Below, piece after piece: positions 8,889 to 17,454 of a stretch of DNA of 64,000 bases. Both the position numbers and the translations under genes were made by a program. This DNA comes from Fidelibacterota bacterium. GTDB lineage: Bacteria > Pseudomonadota > Alphaproteobacteria > Rhodospirillales > Rhodospirillaceae. Location: assembly GCA_947475895.1 (NCBI GenBank), contig CANJMF010000005.1, forward strand, positions 1-64,000, read 5' to 3'. Positions within the stretch are counted from its first letter, which is position 1; each line of letters starts with the position of its first letter. A model generated the notes under the pieces. The model did not search any database. It was not told the origin of the DNA and saw nothing but the letters and a program-made list of their open reading frames with translations.

Positions 8889-8992
8889 CATTCCCACTCG
8901 GAGTGATAAATAGTGTCGGAAGTTCAATGGACACTGACTGGTAGTCGGCAATAGGGCGACATGAAGTCGATGAGAAAAAGGAAGCTCCGACC

Positions 8993-10486
8993 ATGTCATT
9001 GAAAATGCCCGTGCCTGACGAAGCGGTCCTCGCACGGCGTAACGACATCGTCGCCGCCTTGCGAAAGATCGTACCGGGAGAGGGCACGATCGATGACGCC
9101 GAGCGCCTTCGTGCCTATGAGTCAGACGGACTCACGGCTTATCGCCAGCCGCCCATGGTTGTTGTGTTGCCGGAGACCACGGAGCAAGTCTCCGCAGTTC
9201 TCGCGTGGTGTTATGCGAACCGTGTGAAGGCGGTGCCGCGCGGTTCCGGCACATCGTTGTCTGGCGGCGCATTGCCGTTGGCCGACGGCGTGCTCTTGGG
9301 CTTAAGCAAATTCAAACGCGTGTTACACATCGACTATGATGACTGCATCGCGGTCGTGCAGCCAGGTGTCACGAATCTCGCGATAACGCACGCTGTGGAA
9401 GGCCGCGGATTTTATTATGCTCCGGATCCGTCTAGTCAGATTGCGTGCTCGATTGGCGGCAATGTCGCCGAAAATTCGGGCGGGGTGCATTGTCTGAAGT
9501 ACGGCCTGACGACCAACAACGTTCTCGGCTGCGAAATCGTGATGATGGATGGCGAGATCTTGCGCCTCGGTGGGAGCCAGCTTGATCCGGCTGGGCTCGA
9601 CCTGTTGGGCATTGTGGTCGGGTCGGAAGGGTTGCTCGGCGTTGTGACCGAAGTGACCGTGCGTATTCGGCCGAAACCAGAGATGGCGCGCGCGCTGTTG
9701 ATCGGCTTCTCATCGGTGGAGAGTGCCGGAAAGTGCGTTGCCGATGTCATTGCGGCGGGCATCATCCCAGCAGGCATGGAGATGATGGATCGCCTTGCGA
9801 TTCATGCGGCCGAGGCGTTTGTTCACGTTGGTTATCCACTGGATGTTGAAGCGCTTCTGATTGTGGAGCTCGATGGCGTCGCGGCGGAATGCGACTTCCT
9901 GGTCGGCGAAGTGCAACGGATTGCCCAGGCGAATGGCGCCGTCAGCTTGCGCATTTCAGCCGACGATGCGGAGCGAAATGCGATCTGGGCTGGCCGTAAA
10001 GCAGCTTTTCCGGCCGTCGGCCGTCTAGCGCCCGACTACTACTGCATGGATGGAACGATTCCGCGCCGCCGGCTTCCCGAGGTCCTCGAGCGGATGAAAA
10101 TGTTGTCGCAACACTACGGATTGGGTGTGGCCAACGTCTTTCATGCGGGCGACGGCAATTTGCATCCGCTCATTCTTTACGATGCCAATCGTCCAGGTGA
10201 GCTTGATCGCGCTGAGGCTTTCGGCAGCGATATTCTGCGGTTTTGTGTGGAGGTCGGTGGTGTGCTGACGGGCGAGCATGGGGTCGGTGTCGAAAAACGT
10301 GATCTGATGCCGGTGATGTTTTCCGAAGTGGACCTTCAACAGCAGCAACGCGTCAAATGCGCGTTCGATCCCGAATTGCTTCTCAATCCTGGCAAGGTGT
10401 TTCCGAAACTTCACCGGTGCGCGGAGCTGGGGCGGGTGCATGTCCATCAAGGCAAAGTTCCGTTTCCAGACCTGCCGCGGTTTTGA
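8993..10486 (+). CDS. glcD: Glycolate oxidase FAD subunit GlcD
   Basis: 497 residues, the usual length. The N-terminal half is a PCMH/FAD_binding_4 domain: VPRGSGTSLSGGALPL binds the FAD pyrophosphate, and SIGGNVAENSGGVHCLKYG and VGSEGLLGVVTEV follow. The C-terminal half is the FAD-oxidase C domain with NVFHAGDGNLHPLIL and LTGEHGVGVEKRD, which hold the substrate- and metal-binding His residues. It oxidises glycolate (or D-lactate) to the 2-oxo acid and passes electrons through GlcE and GlcF to the membrane pool. The start ATG has AAAAGGAAG upstream. glcE begins five bases after the stop. Confidence 0.93.
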   Translation: MSLKMPVPDEAVLARRNDIVAALRKIVPGEGTIDDAERLRAYESDGLTAYRQPPMVVVLPETTEQVSAVLAWCYANRVKAVPRGSGTSLSGGALPLADGVLLGLSKFKRVLHIDYDDCIAVVQPGVTNLAITHAVEGRGFYYAPDPSSQIACSIGGNVAENSGGVHCLKYGLTTNNVLGCEIVMMDGEILRLGGSQLDPAGLDLLGIVVGSEGLLGVVTEVTVRIRPKPEMARALLIGFSSVESAGKCVADVIAAGIIPAGMEMMDRLAIHAAEAFVHVGYPLDVEALLIVELDGVAAECDFLVGEVQRIAQANGAVSLRISADDAERNAIWAGRKAAFPAVGRLAPDYYCMDGTIPRRRLPEVLERMKMLSQHYGLGVANVFHAGDGNLHPLILYDANRPGELDRAEAFGSDILRFCVEVGGVLTGEHGVGVEKRDLMPVMFSEVDLQQQQRVKCAFDPELLLNPGKVFPKLHRCAELGRVHVHQGKVPFPDLPRF

Positions 10487-10490
10487 TTCT

Positions 10491-11651
10491 ATGCCTGCAT
10501 TGCACCCCGTGCGCCCGGCCGACGAACGCGACCTCATCGACGCCATTACCCAAGCGGCTGAGCGCGGCCAGTCGTTGCAAGTTTTGGGAGGCGGCAGCAA
10601 GGCTGCGATTGGTGCACCAACAGACGCTCGTCGGCTCGACATGACCGGATTTTGCGGTGTTGTCGATTACGATCCACCTGAGTTGGTACTGACTGTCCGG
10701 CCAGGCACGCCGCTAAGCGAAGTTAAAGCGGTTGTAGCCAGCGCGAATCAGATGCTTGCCTTCGACCCCTTTGATCACGGGGCGATTTTTGGCGTGGGCG
10801 GGGGAGCGGCGACCATTGGCGGCGTCGTGGCGGCCGGCGTCTCAGGCTCGCAACGTTTGTCCTGCGGTGCGGCGCGCGACCATCTTCTGGGGTTTCGCGC
10901 GGTATCGGGGCGAGGTGAGGCATTCATCGCCGGCGGAAAGGTCGTGAAGAACGTCACAGGCTATGATTTGCCAAAACTCGCCGCCGGAAGTTGGGGCCGT
11001 TTATTCGCATTGACCGAAATCACGCTGAAGGTTCTGCCGCGCCCGCAAATGGCGGCTACTTATGTCATCGCGGGGCAGACACCGGAACAGGCCGTGAAGG
11101 CGATGGCCCTTGCTGTAGGATCCAGAGCGGAAGTGGCGGCGGCCGCCTATCGCCCAGCATCGCGCACCGACCTATCACTCACCGCCTTGCGCCTTCAGGG
11201 CTTTGCGCCATCCGTTACCGCCCGCGGCGCCATGTTGACTGCCGTGCTGTCCGGTTATGGAAACGTGGATGTCTTGGCGGAAGGTGAGGCCGATGCGTTT
11301 TGGCAGAATTTGCATACGCTTGGTTCCCTCGGCGGAGATCGCCCATTATGGCGTGTCAACGTGCCACCATCTCACGGTCCGCAGATTGTCCGATCAGTTC
11401 AAACGGCTGTCGCCGATTGGATGTTTGATTGGGCCGGCGGCTTGGTGTGGCTTGCCACCGATGCCGATCATAAATTCGTCCGAGATGCTGCTGCGTCGTG
11501 CGGGGGGCATGCAATACTTGTCCGTGCGCCGGAGACAGTGCGTAAGGATGTTCCCGCTTTCCAACCGCTGTCGGCCGGCGTTGCCGCATTGGAAGCGCGC
11601 GTGAGGCAGGCGTTCGACCCGAAGGGCGTCTTCGCGACGGGGCGGTTCTGA
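10491..11651 (+). CDS. glcE: Glycolate oxidase FAD-binding subunit GlcE
   Basis: 386 residues. The FAD_binding_4 fold is seen in LQVLGGGSKAAIG, FGVGGGAATIGGVVAAGVSG and GGKVVKNVTGYDLPKLAAGS; the last motif is typical of GlcE. It lacks the catalytic C-terminal domain of GlcD and is a second flavoprotein subunit of the membrane-associated complex. The ATG at 10491 directly follows the glcD stop. An in-frame ATG at 10440 overlaps glcD and is rejected. The stop is two bases before glcF, so translation is probably coupled. Confidence 0.92.
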   Translation: MPALHPVRPADERDLIDAITQAAERGQSLQVLGGGSKAAIGAPTDARRLDMTGFCGVVDYDPPELVLTVRPGTPLSEVKAVVASANQMLAFDPFDHGAIFGVGGGAATIGGVVAAGVSGSQRLSCGAARDHLLGFRAVSGRGEAFIAGGKVVKNVTGYDLPKLAAGSWGRLFALTEITLKVLPRPQMAATYVIAGQTPEQAVKAMALAVGSRAEVAAAAYRPASRTDLSLTALRLQGFAPSVTARGAMLTAVLSGYGNVDVLAEGEADAFWQNLHTLGSLGGDRPLWRVNVPPSHGPQIVRSVQTAVADWMFDWAGGLVWLATDADHKFVRDAAASCGGHAILVRAPETVRKDVPAFQPLSAGVAALEARVRQAFDPKGVFATGRF

Positions 11652-11653
11652 TC

Positions 11654-12961
11654 ATGAAGACGCAGTTCTCGCCGGAATCACTCGCCGATCCGGATATGCG
11701 CTCGTCCGAATCCGCAATTCGAAAATGTGTGCATTGCGGCTTCTGTACCGCAACTTGCCCCACCTACGTCCTGCTCGGTGATGAACTCGATTCCCCGCGC
11801 GGTCGCATCTACTTGATCAAGGAGATGCTCGAGAAAGATCAAAATCCAACGGCCGACGTGGTAAAGCATATTGATCGGTGCTTGTCCTGCTTGTCATGTA
11901 TCACGACCTGTCCGTCTGACGTGAACTACATGCATCTCGTCGATCACGCCCGCGCGTACATTGCCGACCGTTACCAGCGTCCCCTCAAGGACCGGTTCAT
12001 TCGGTGGATGCTCGCACGACTTCTTCCATACCCACACCGTTTCCGCATGGCGCTCCATTTGGCGCGCTTGGCGAAACCTTTGGCGCCGCTTCTCGCCAAG
12101 GCTGGGCTACGCCCTGTCGCTGCCATGCTGCGGTTGGCGCCGACGACAAGCCCCCCTCAACCATCCAAGCAAAACGGCGAGGTCAGTTACCCCAACGGGC
12201 GCGTGTTGCTTCTGAGGGGCTGCGCCGAGCCCGTGCTCCGGCCCGAGTTTCAATCGGCGGCCGTGCGCCTTCTTAATCGTCTCGGTTATGAGGTCATCTT
12301 TGCGCAAGGCGAGGGCTGTTGCGGTGCGCTTGTTCATCATATGGGTCGCAAGCAAGACGCATTGATGAGCGCACGTAACAACGTTGATGTCTGGTCGCGC
12401 GAAGTCGCGCGCGGTGATATCGCGGCCATCATCGTCACCACGTCCGGCTGCGGTACGACAATTAAAGATTATGGATTTATGCTGCGTGATGATCCCGCTT
12501 ACGTGGATCGCGCCGCGCGTATTTCCGCGCTCGCTAAAGACGTCTCGGAGTTTGTGGAGCGTGTCGGCCTGCCGGCGCACGAGCGGCGAGGATTGACTGT
12601 CGCGTATCATGCGGCGTGTTCGCTGCAGCACGGGCAGAAAGTAACGAGCGCTCCCGCTACATTGCTTACTAATGCCGGCTATGTCGTGCGTACGCCAACG
12701 GAGTCACATCTGTGCTGCGGCTCGGCCGGCGTATACAATATCCTTCAACCCGAAATCGCCGACCAACTGGGCGATCGAAAGGTCGCGGCTATCGAACAGC
12801 TCCGGCCCGACGTCATTGCCACGGGCAACATCGGTTGCGCCATGCAGATTGGCCAACGCACGAACATACCGGTTGTTCACACGATTGAGCTTCTCGATTG
12901 GGCCACTGGTGGCCCCCTGCCTTCGACACTTCGTCACCTGCAACACAAAATGCCCGCATGA
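11654..12961 (+). CDS. glcF: Glycolate oxidase iron-sulfur subunit GlcF
   Basis: 435 residues. Two 4Fe-4S ferredoxin motifs lie near the N-terminus: CVHCGFCTATCPTY at about 25-38 and CLSCLSCITTCPSDV at about 76-90. Two Cys-rich CCG domains follow: GEGCCGALVHHMG with TTSGCGTTIKDYG, and HAACSLQHGQK with ESHLCCGSAGVYN and GNIGCAMQIG. This layout is that of GlcF and related heterodisulfide-reductase-like subunits that pass electrons to quinones. It closes the lldP-glcDEF run. The next gene has its own ribosome site after 47 bases and a different function. Confidence 0.93.
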   Translation: MKTQFSPESLADPDMRSSESAIRKCVHCGFCTATCPTYVLLGDELDSPRGRIYLIKEMLEKDQNPTADVVKHIDRCLSCLSCITTCPSDVNYMHLVDHARAYIADRYQRPLKDRFIRWMLARLLPYPHRFRMALHLARLAKPLAPLLAKAGLRPVAAMLRLAPTTSPPQPSKQNGEVSYPNGRVLLLRGCAEPVLRPEFQSAAVRLLNRLGYEVIFAQGEGCCGALVHHMGRKQDALMSARNNVDVWSREVARGDIAAIIVTTSGCGTTIKDYGFMLRDDPAYVDRAARISALAKDVSEFVERVGLPAHERRGLTVAYHAACSLQHGQKVTSAPATLLTNAGYVVRTPTESHLCCGSAGVYNILQPEIADQLGDRKVAAIEQLRPDVIATGNIGCAMQIGQRTNIPVVHTIELLDWATGGPLPSTLRHLQHKMPA

Positions 12962-13008
12962 ACCGCCGCGATTAAATTTTGCTCTCGCACCCCATACGGA
13001 GGATTCAT

Positions 13009-14334
13009 ATGTCGAACCTGAACTCCTTTCCGAGCACTGTCCCCTTGATCTCGCGGCGCGGACTTCTTGCGTTTGCCTCTGTGGCTGGTGGTGCGGCGTT
13101 AGCTGCCGCGCCGTTGCGGGCCGCGGTCGTGAACTCCGGCGACCTGCCGTCCTATGGCAATGGCATGCTTCCCGCTGGTGTCCGTGCGCGTCTCATCCTC
13201 AACGTCAACGGTTTGACGGTGAATATCCTGGAAGCGGGGTTCGAGACGCCGGGCCGCCCGATGGTGCTGTTGCTGCATGGCTTCCCCAACCTTGCCTATA
13301 GCTGGCGTAAGGTCATGCCGGCCTTAGCCGCAGCGGGTTACTACGCGGTGGCGCCGGACTGTCGCGGTTTTGGCCGCACCACGGGATGGGACACGTCCTT
13401 TGACGCCGATCCCGCACCATTCCTCGCCATCAATATGGTGCGCGACCAGATCGCGCTCGTCTATGCGCTTGGCTATCGTAATACCGCGATGATGGTCGGG
13501 CACGATCAGGGTGTGCAAGTAGCTGCTCTCGGTGCACTTATCCGGCCGGATATTTTTCCACGCCTCACATTGATCGGTGGTGGTTTCGGCGGAACTCCAT
13601 CGTTTCCGTTCAACACGGCCAACGGGGCGCCGGTGCCAACTCCCGCCTACACAAACGAAGATCTCGACGCGGCTTACGCCAAACTTAGTCCGCCGCGAAA
13701 GGGCTACGGGGATTACTGGTCAACCCGCGAAGCTGATAATGACATGCGCACGCTCGCGAGCGGAAAGTCGAACGGCATGGCCGGGTTTTTCCGCGGCTTC
13801 TATTATATGAAAAGCGCCGATTTTGCGGGCAACCAGAATTTGCAGCCGATGCATGCGGTGCGCGGCGTCCAGGAGGCCGCCGAGCAGAACGCGCAGATGC
13901 CCGAATATTACGTGATGCGGCGGGACAGAAGCATGCCGGCAACGATCGCCGCCTTCATGCCGAACGGCACCTATAGCAGGAATTGCAAATGGCTGACTGA
14001 TTCTGACTGCGAGGTTTACGGCAACGAGTATACGCGCAGCGGATGGACCGGTGCGTTGCATGTGTATCGGCACCGGCTTGGCACCTACCCGCAACAGAGC
14101 GCTGAACAATTGACTTTTTCCGGGCGCACGATCGATGTTCCCGCACAGGTCATCTCCGGAAAGCAGGATTGGGGCGCCAATCGCGCGGTGGGTGGCCCAA
14201 TGACTGTCGGCAAGGTCGGCTTCACGCTATTTAAGGGCGTCCACATGATCGAGCGAGCAGGTCATTGGACTCAAGAGGAACAGCCGGAACAGGTCGGCCA
14301 GTTGCTGACCGCGTTCCTACGTGAGCACGCCTGA
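13009..14334 (+). CDS. Tat-exported alpha/beta hydrolase, epoxide-hydrolase-like
   Basis: 441 residues. A twin-arginine signal is present (SRRGLLAFASVAGGAALAAA). The fold is alpha/beta hydrolase: LLLHGFPNLAYSWRKVMPAL gives the oxyanion HGFP, VGHDQGVQVAALGAL gives an Asp nucleophile (residue ~165), and ERAGHWTQEEQP gives the late catalytic His. An Asp in GHDxG is typical of epoxide hydrolases and haloalkane dehalogenases, not Ser esterases. The substrate is unknown. The start ATG has CGGAGGATTC upstream, and an in-frame ATG at 12979 is rejected. An extra ~100-residue segment in the cap region (about 195-330) is rich in aromatic residues. Export of this fold is unusual. Confidence 0.8.
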   Translation: MSNLNSFPSTVPLISRRGLLAFASVAGGAALAAAPLRAAVVNSGDLPSYGNGMLPAGVRARLILNVNGLTVNILEAGFETPGRPMVLLLHGFPNLAYSWRKVMPALAAAGYYAVAPDCRGFGRTTGWDTSFDADPAPFLAINMVRDQIALVYALGYRNTAMMVGHDQGVQVAALGALIRPDIFPRLTLIGGGFGGTPSFPFNTANGAPVPTPAYTNEDLDAAYAKLSPPRKGYGDYWSTREADNDMRTLASGKSNGMAGFFRGFYYMKSADFAGNQNLQPMHAVRGVQEAAEQNAQMPEYYVMRRDRSMPATIAAFMPNGTYSRNCKWLTDSDCEVYGNEYTRSGWTGALHVYRHRLGTYPQQSAEQLTFSGRTIDVPAQVISGKQDWGANRAVGGPMTVGKVGFTLFKGVHMIERAGHWTQEEQPEQVGQLLTAFLREHA

Positions 14335-14482
14335 CTATGGGGTGAACTGGGGTGCTCGCCACGCCCTCTGGCGCGGTCGCTATCGATACACGCCGCCGTT
14401 CTCGGCTGCAGGCGCTTGCATCCCAACGATGGCAGTTGCGTTAGCCACGTATTGCGGCGACGGCGAAGTGTACGCAAAAAAT

Positions 14483-15557
14483 CTAATTTCGCTGACTTGG
14501 TGGAATTAAGAGTTCACGCCGAAAACGGCTGGGAATTGGGAAGCAGATGGAATTAGGCCGGGGTAATGTCGGGACAAACTCTGGCAAGATTCGCCAACCG
14601 CCGCAGCTTTGAGTGCTATTAAACATTTCGTCGGTTGCCGCAACGAGTTCCGAAGCGGTGTTGCGAACGAGACCACTCACGCCCTCCAGAGATGACCGTG
14701 GGATCAAGTACCCTTTATCGAAGGCCTCGACCTGCCGAACGACGTCTCCGCTCCGCTGAAAGCCTTGGGTGACAATGTAGTCTTGTGGATTCCAGGCACC
14801 GAGACAGTAATTCAGGTCGGTCAGTGCCGTCGGCACCCCGAAGGCGGGGCCATAAGCTCCGGGTCCGGAGCCAGTACCTATGAAGAACCGCGAAACAGTT
14901 ACCGCATAGAGCTGCAACCACTCAGAGCCGCTTATCTTCGCCAAGTCGAAAAACCTGGAAAGGGCGGAATCTCAACATCCGTCGGGTGGCCCAGCCGGAC
15001 GACTTGTCCCCCGAGATTCTCAATAATATGCCTTATGGCCGCGATATATGGCGCGGGATCGTAAATGATCCGTTTGGAATCCTCCCAACGAAAAGGATAG
15101 CCCTTTTCTTTCCAATATATGCAGGCAATCCATTTGGAGGGATCAATGCCCAAGGCAAGAAGTGCATTGCGACTTTCGTCGCTCTGTTCTGGCGGCAACC
15201 GAAGAGTCGTCAGTGGAATTGAATTTAGAGCGCCTTCGTGGAGCATGGCGCCACTGAGTACAATGTCGGAGGCCTTCAGCCGGTTATTTTCAAAAAAATC
15301 ATTCCCCGATGAAAGGCGTCCCCCAAACTGATCGAAGTAATCGATGGCAAAACACTTCTCGGCGTATCTGCGGAGATCATGCAGCCATTCATGTTGCAGA
15401 TACAGGCAACGATGCTTTTTTTGTACGGGCGGTTGTTGCGATAATAGATAAATAATTCGCCTTCATCGAAAAGCTCGCGCACAGAACTGGCCAGCAACGC
15501 GGCGATCGTGAAATCTCCAAGCGCTTGTGCGTCTAAAAAAGCAAATATCTTAGCCAT
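14483..15557 (-). pseudogene. TIGR04372-type glycosyltransferase, two frameshifts
   Basis: Three minus-strand reading frames join into one protein. Frame 1 from ATG 15557 reads MAKIFAFLDAQALGDFTIAA to YYRNNRPYKK. The frame then changes within a run of seven A (near 15420-15414) to KHRCLYLQHEWLHDLRRYAE, on through FAIDYFDQFGGRLSSG to ENLGGQVVRLGHPTD and PFPGF. It changes again in a run of five T (near 14957-14953) to DLAKISGSEWLQLYAVTVSR, FFIGTGSGPGA and FGVPTALTDL. The RLGHP and FIG-SG-FGVP blocks are typical of TIGR04372 glycosyltransferases. Adding one base to each homopolymer restores a single ORF of about 360 residues. This is either real decay or a sequencing error. Confidence 0.75.
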
Positions 15558-15953
15558 CGCTTGCTTACCGTATGTTTAGGCATGTATTGCACGGCCTACG
15601 AGCGTGCCGCGTGGGATAGCATACCGCCCCGGCGCTGAAACTAAACAGCAAGAATATTTTTCTCTGGGCGGAAATTGTCTACGCGAGCCGTCATGGAATG
15701 CGTTGGCGCAACCCGGCCGACGTCGTTGGGACGGCATAGGGAAAACCGGCGAGAGCGCAGTAAGCCGGCGACTTTACCTACCGGGCCCGATCCGCGCTAG
15801 TATTCCCGAACCGAGATATCTCCGCCAAAACAGCGAATAAATCTCATCGCATTTCCGGAGGGACGAAGAAAGCGATAAGGGCTTCTGGCAGGGGCTTGCT
15901 ACCCAAACACGACGCCCTATATTCCGAGCGCAATCTCAAAGGGGAAGGTGATC
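15558..15953. other. Intergenic, no convincing gene
   Basis: A 78-codon open frame exists on the plus strand (15604-15840). It has no ribosome site and an Arg-rich, non-protein-like composition, so it is not called. The left part should contain the promoter of the broken glycosyltransferase, the right part that of the DUF1993 gene. Confidence 0.4.
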
Positions 15954-16457
15954 ATGACGATTTCTATGTATAAAGCGTCCGTGCCGGTTCTTACACGGGC
16001 CCTCAACAATATGGCTGCTATTCTTGATAAAGCGATCGCACATTGCGCGGAGAAGAAGATTGATCCCAGCGTACTCGTAAACTTTCGTCTAACTCCAAAT
16101 ATGCTGCCCTTTAAAGCGCAGGTATTTATTATGACGGACCAGGCCAAAGGCTGCGCCGCGCGGCTAGCGGGTGCTGACGTCCCGTCTTACCCCGACACCG
16201 AGGTGACTTTTGAGGATTTGAAAGCGCGCCTAGCTAAAACCGCCGCGTTTGTTCAAAGCTTCCAGGCCGCACAAATCGACGGCAGCGAAGATAAAGATAT
16301 CGTACTCAAATTCGGGCCGAATCAGTTCGATTTCAAAGGGCAGGACTACCTGCTCAATTTCGTTCTACCGAACGTCTTCTTTCATGAGACGACGGCCTAC
16401 GCGATTCTGCGTCACTGCGGCGTGGAAATCGGAAAAAAAGATTTCTTGGGCGGCTAA
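15954..16457 (+). CDS. DUF1993 family protein
   Basis: 167 residues beginning MTISMYKASVPVLTRALNNM. It continues with DPSVLVNFRLTPNMLPFKAQ, PSYPDTEVTFEDLKARLAKT and a C-terminal NFVLPNVFFHETTAYAILRH. These are the hallmarks of DUF1993, a four-helix DinB-like fold found in many proteobacteria and fungi. The biochemical role is unknown; DinB-like folds often bind a metal through His residues. AAGGGGAAGG precedes the ATG. A GTG six bases upstream is a possible alternative. A strong two-sided hairpin follows the gene. Confidence 0.88.
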   Translation: MTISMYKASVPVLTRALNNMAAILDKAIAHCAEKKIDPSVLVNFRLTPNMLPFKAQVFIMTDQAKGCAARLAGADVPSYPDTEVTFEDLKARLAKTAAFVQSFQAAQIDGSEDKDIVLKFGPNQFDFKGQDYLLNFVLPNVFFHETTAYAILRHCGVEIGKKDFLGG

Positions 16458-16500
16458 AAGCCCATAGGCGCGTCGTCAAATATTTCGATCGTTGCGAGAC

Positions 16501-16550
16501 TCACGGCTCCCACATTGGATGGCGCTTCGTCCAATGTGGGAAGCTCGTGA
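16501..16550. terminator. Bidirectional terminator-like dyad between convergent genes
   Basis: TCCCACATTGGA (16508-16519) and TCCAATGTGGGA (16530-16541) form a perfect 12-bp stem around a 10-base loop. It is extended outward by TCACG/CGTGA after a two-base mismatch. The dyad sits between the converging DUF1993 and VOC genes and would serve both strands. Confidence 0.6.
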
Positions 16551-16589
16551 TGTGAACGCGGTACGCCGGCGTCTGCGGCGATTAGATCG

Positions 16590-17387
16590 CTACTTTTTAC
16601 CCTCTAGATCTTGGGTAAGCTCGATAGACGTGCCCCATGGATCTGTCACAAATGCGAACGCGGTCGTGGTGACCGGTTTAGGCAGCTTCTGATATGCCAT
16701 ATCAAACTTGATCCCGCGTGCGGCCAGCGTCTTTATGTAGTCTTCTAGATTTTTGACGTCGAAACCAATGTGATCGAGCACGCGTCCTTTGGTGGCGACG
16801 ACAGGTGTGTTGGACTTTAAAAAGGTCAGGCGAACGCCCGGGAGTTCGGCCCCCGTTTTGTCGGCGCTCTGCCGTGCGCCGAACGTTTGCGCGTACCAAG
16901 TGCTTGCGTCCTTGGGGTTGGCTTGGATGAAAAAGTGAATGTGGTCGAACGCTATGTCGGTAGCGAGGCGCTTGTTCTCTATGATCTCAACGCGGATACC
17001 TTCAGGTGAAATTAGAAAACCGCGATTTGATTGAACGTCTTTCTCCCATTGTAGACCCGCCGCGTCCCATGTGGACTTGGATGCCTTGAAGTTCTTCACC
17101 GTGAATGCGACGTGATTCACCGCCGACCCCTCGGTCCCGCCGTTTGCGGACTGGGACTCTCTCACCACGATGGCAGCTCCGGGGAAGAGGACTAGGTCGG
17201 GTCTAATCGACGCGGGCTTTCCGCCAAGTGTGATGAAGAACTTATTTAATGCGTCGGCGTTCTTGGCGAAGAGATGGAGATGACCCATCGTCATGCCGCT
17301 CTCGTTGGGTGGGGCCAGCTGCGCGTAGGACGTGCCGCTCGATCCAATGACAAGAGCGCATAGAAGCACAATGAGATTCGTTTTCAC
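16590..17387 (-). CDS. Exported VOC (glyoxalase/dioxygenase-fold) protein, two modules
   Basis: 265 residues from a GTG preceded by CCGGAGGAAG. A signal peptide is present (LIVLLCALVIGSSGTSYAQ). Two vicinal-oxygen-chelate modules follow. The first runs MTMGHLHLFAKNADALNKFF to GIRVEIIENK. The second runs AFDHIHFFIQANPKDASTWY to DHIGFDVKNLEDYIKTLAAR and ends DPWGTSIELTQ. The His and Glu positions (HLHLF, EIIE, HIHFF, IELT) fit a metal site. VOC proteins act as glyoxalases, dioxygenases or binding proteins; the substrate here is unknown. An exported form is unusual. The neighbouring Tat-exported oxidoreductase lies on the same strand 67 bases upstream and may be co-transcribed. Confidence 0.85.
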   Translation of the reverse strand: MKTNLIVLLCALVIGSSGTSYAQLAPPNESGMTMGHLHLFAKNADALNKFFITLGGKPASIRPDLVLFPGAAIVVRESQSANGGTEGSAVNHVAFTVKNFKASKSTWDAAGLQWEKDVQSNRGFLISPEGIRVEIIENKRLATDIAFDHIHFFIQANPKDASTWYAQTFGARQSADKTGAELPGVRLTFLKSNTPVVATKGRVLDHIGFDVKNLEDYIKTLAARGIKFDMAYQKLPKPVTTTAFAFVTDPWGTSIELTQDLEGKK

Positions 17388-17454
17388 GATCTTCCTCCGG
17401 TCTGTTTTCTAACGTACCGCGGCGAAGCCCGCGCGGGTTCCTATCGTTCGCAGA

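Noticed and set aside
15604-15840. Plus-strand ORF of 78 codons between the broken glycosyltransferase and the DUF1993 gene
   Set aside because: No ribosome site, Arg-rich non-protein-like composition and no recognisable motif.
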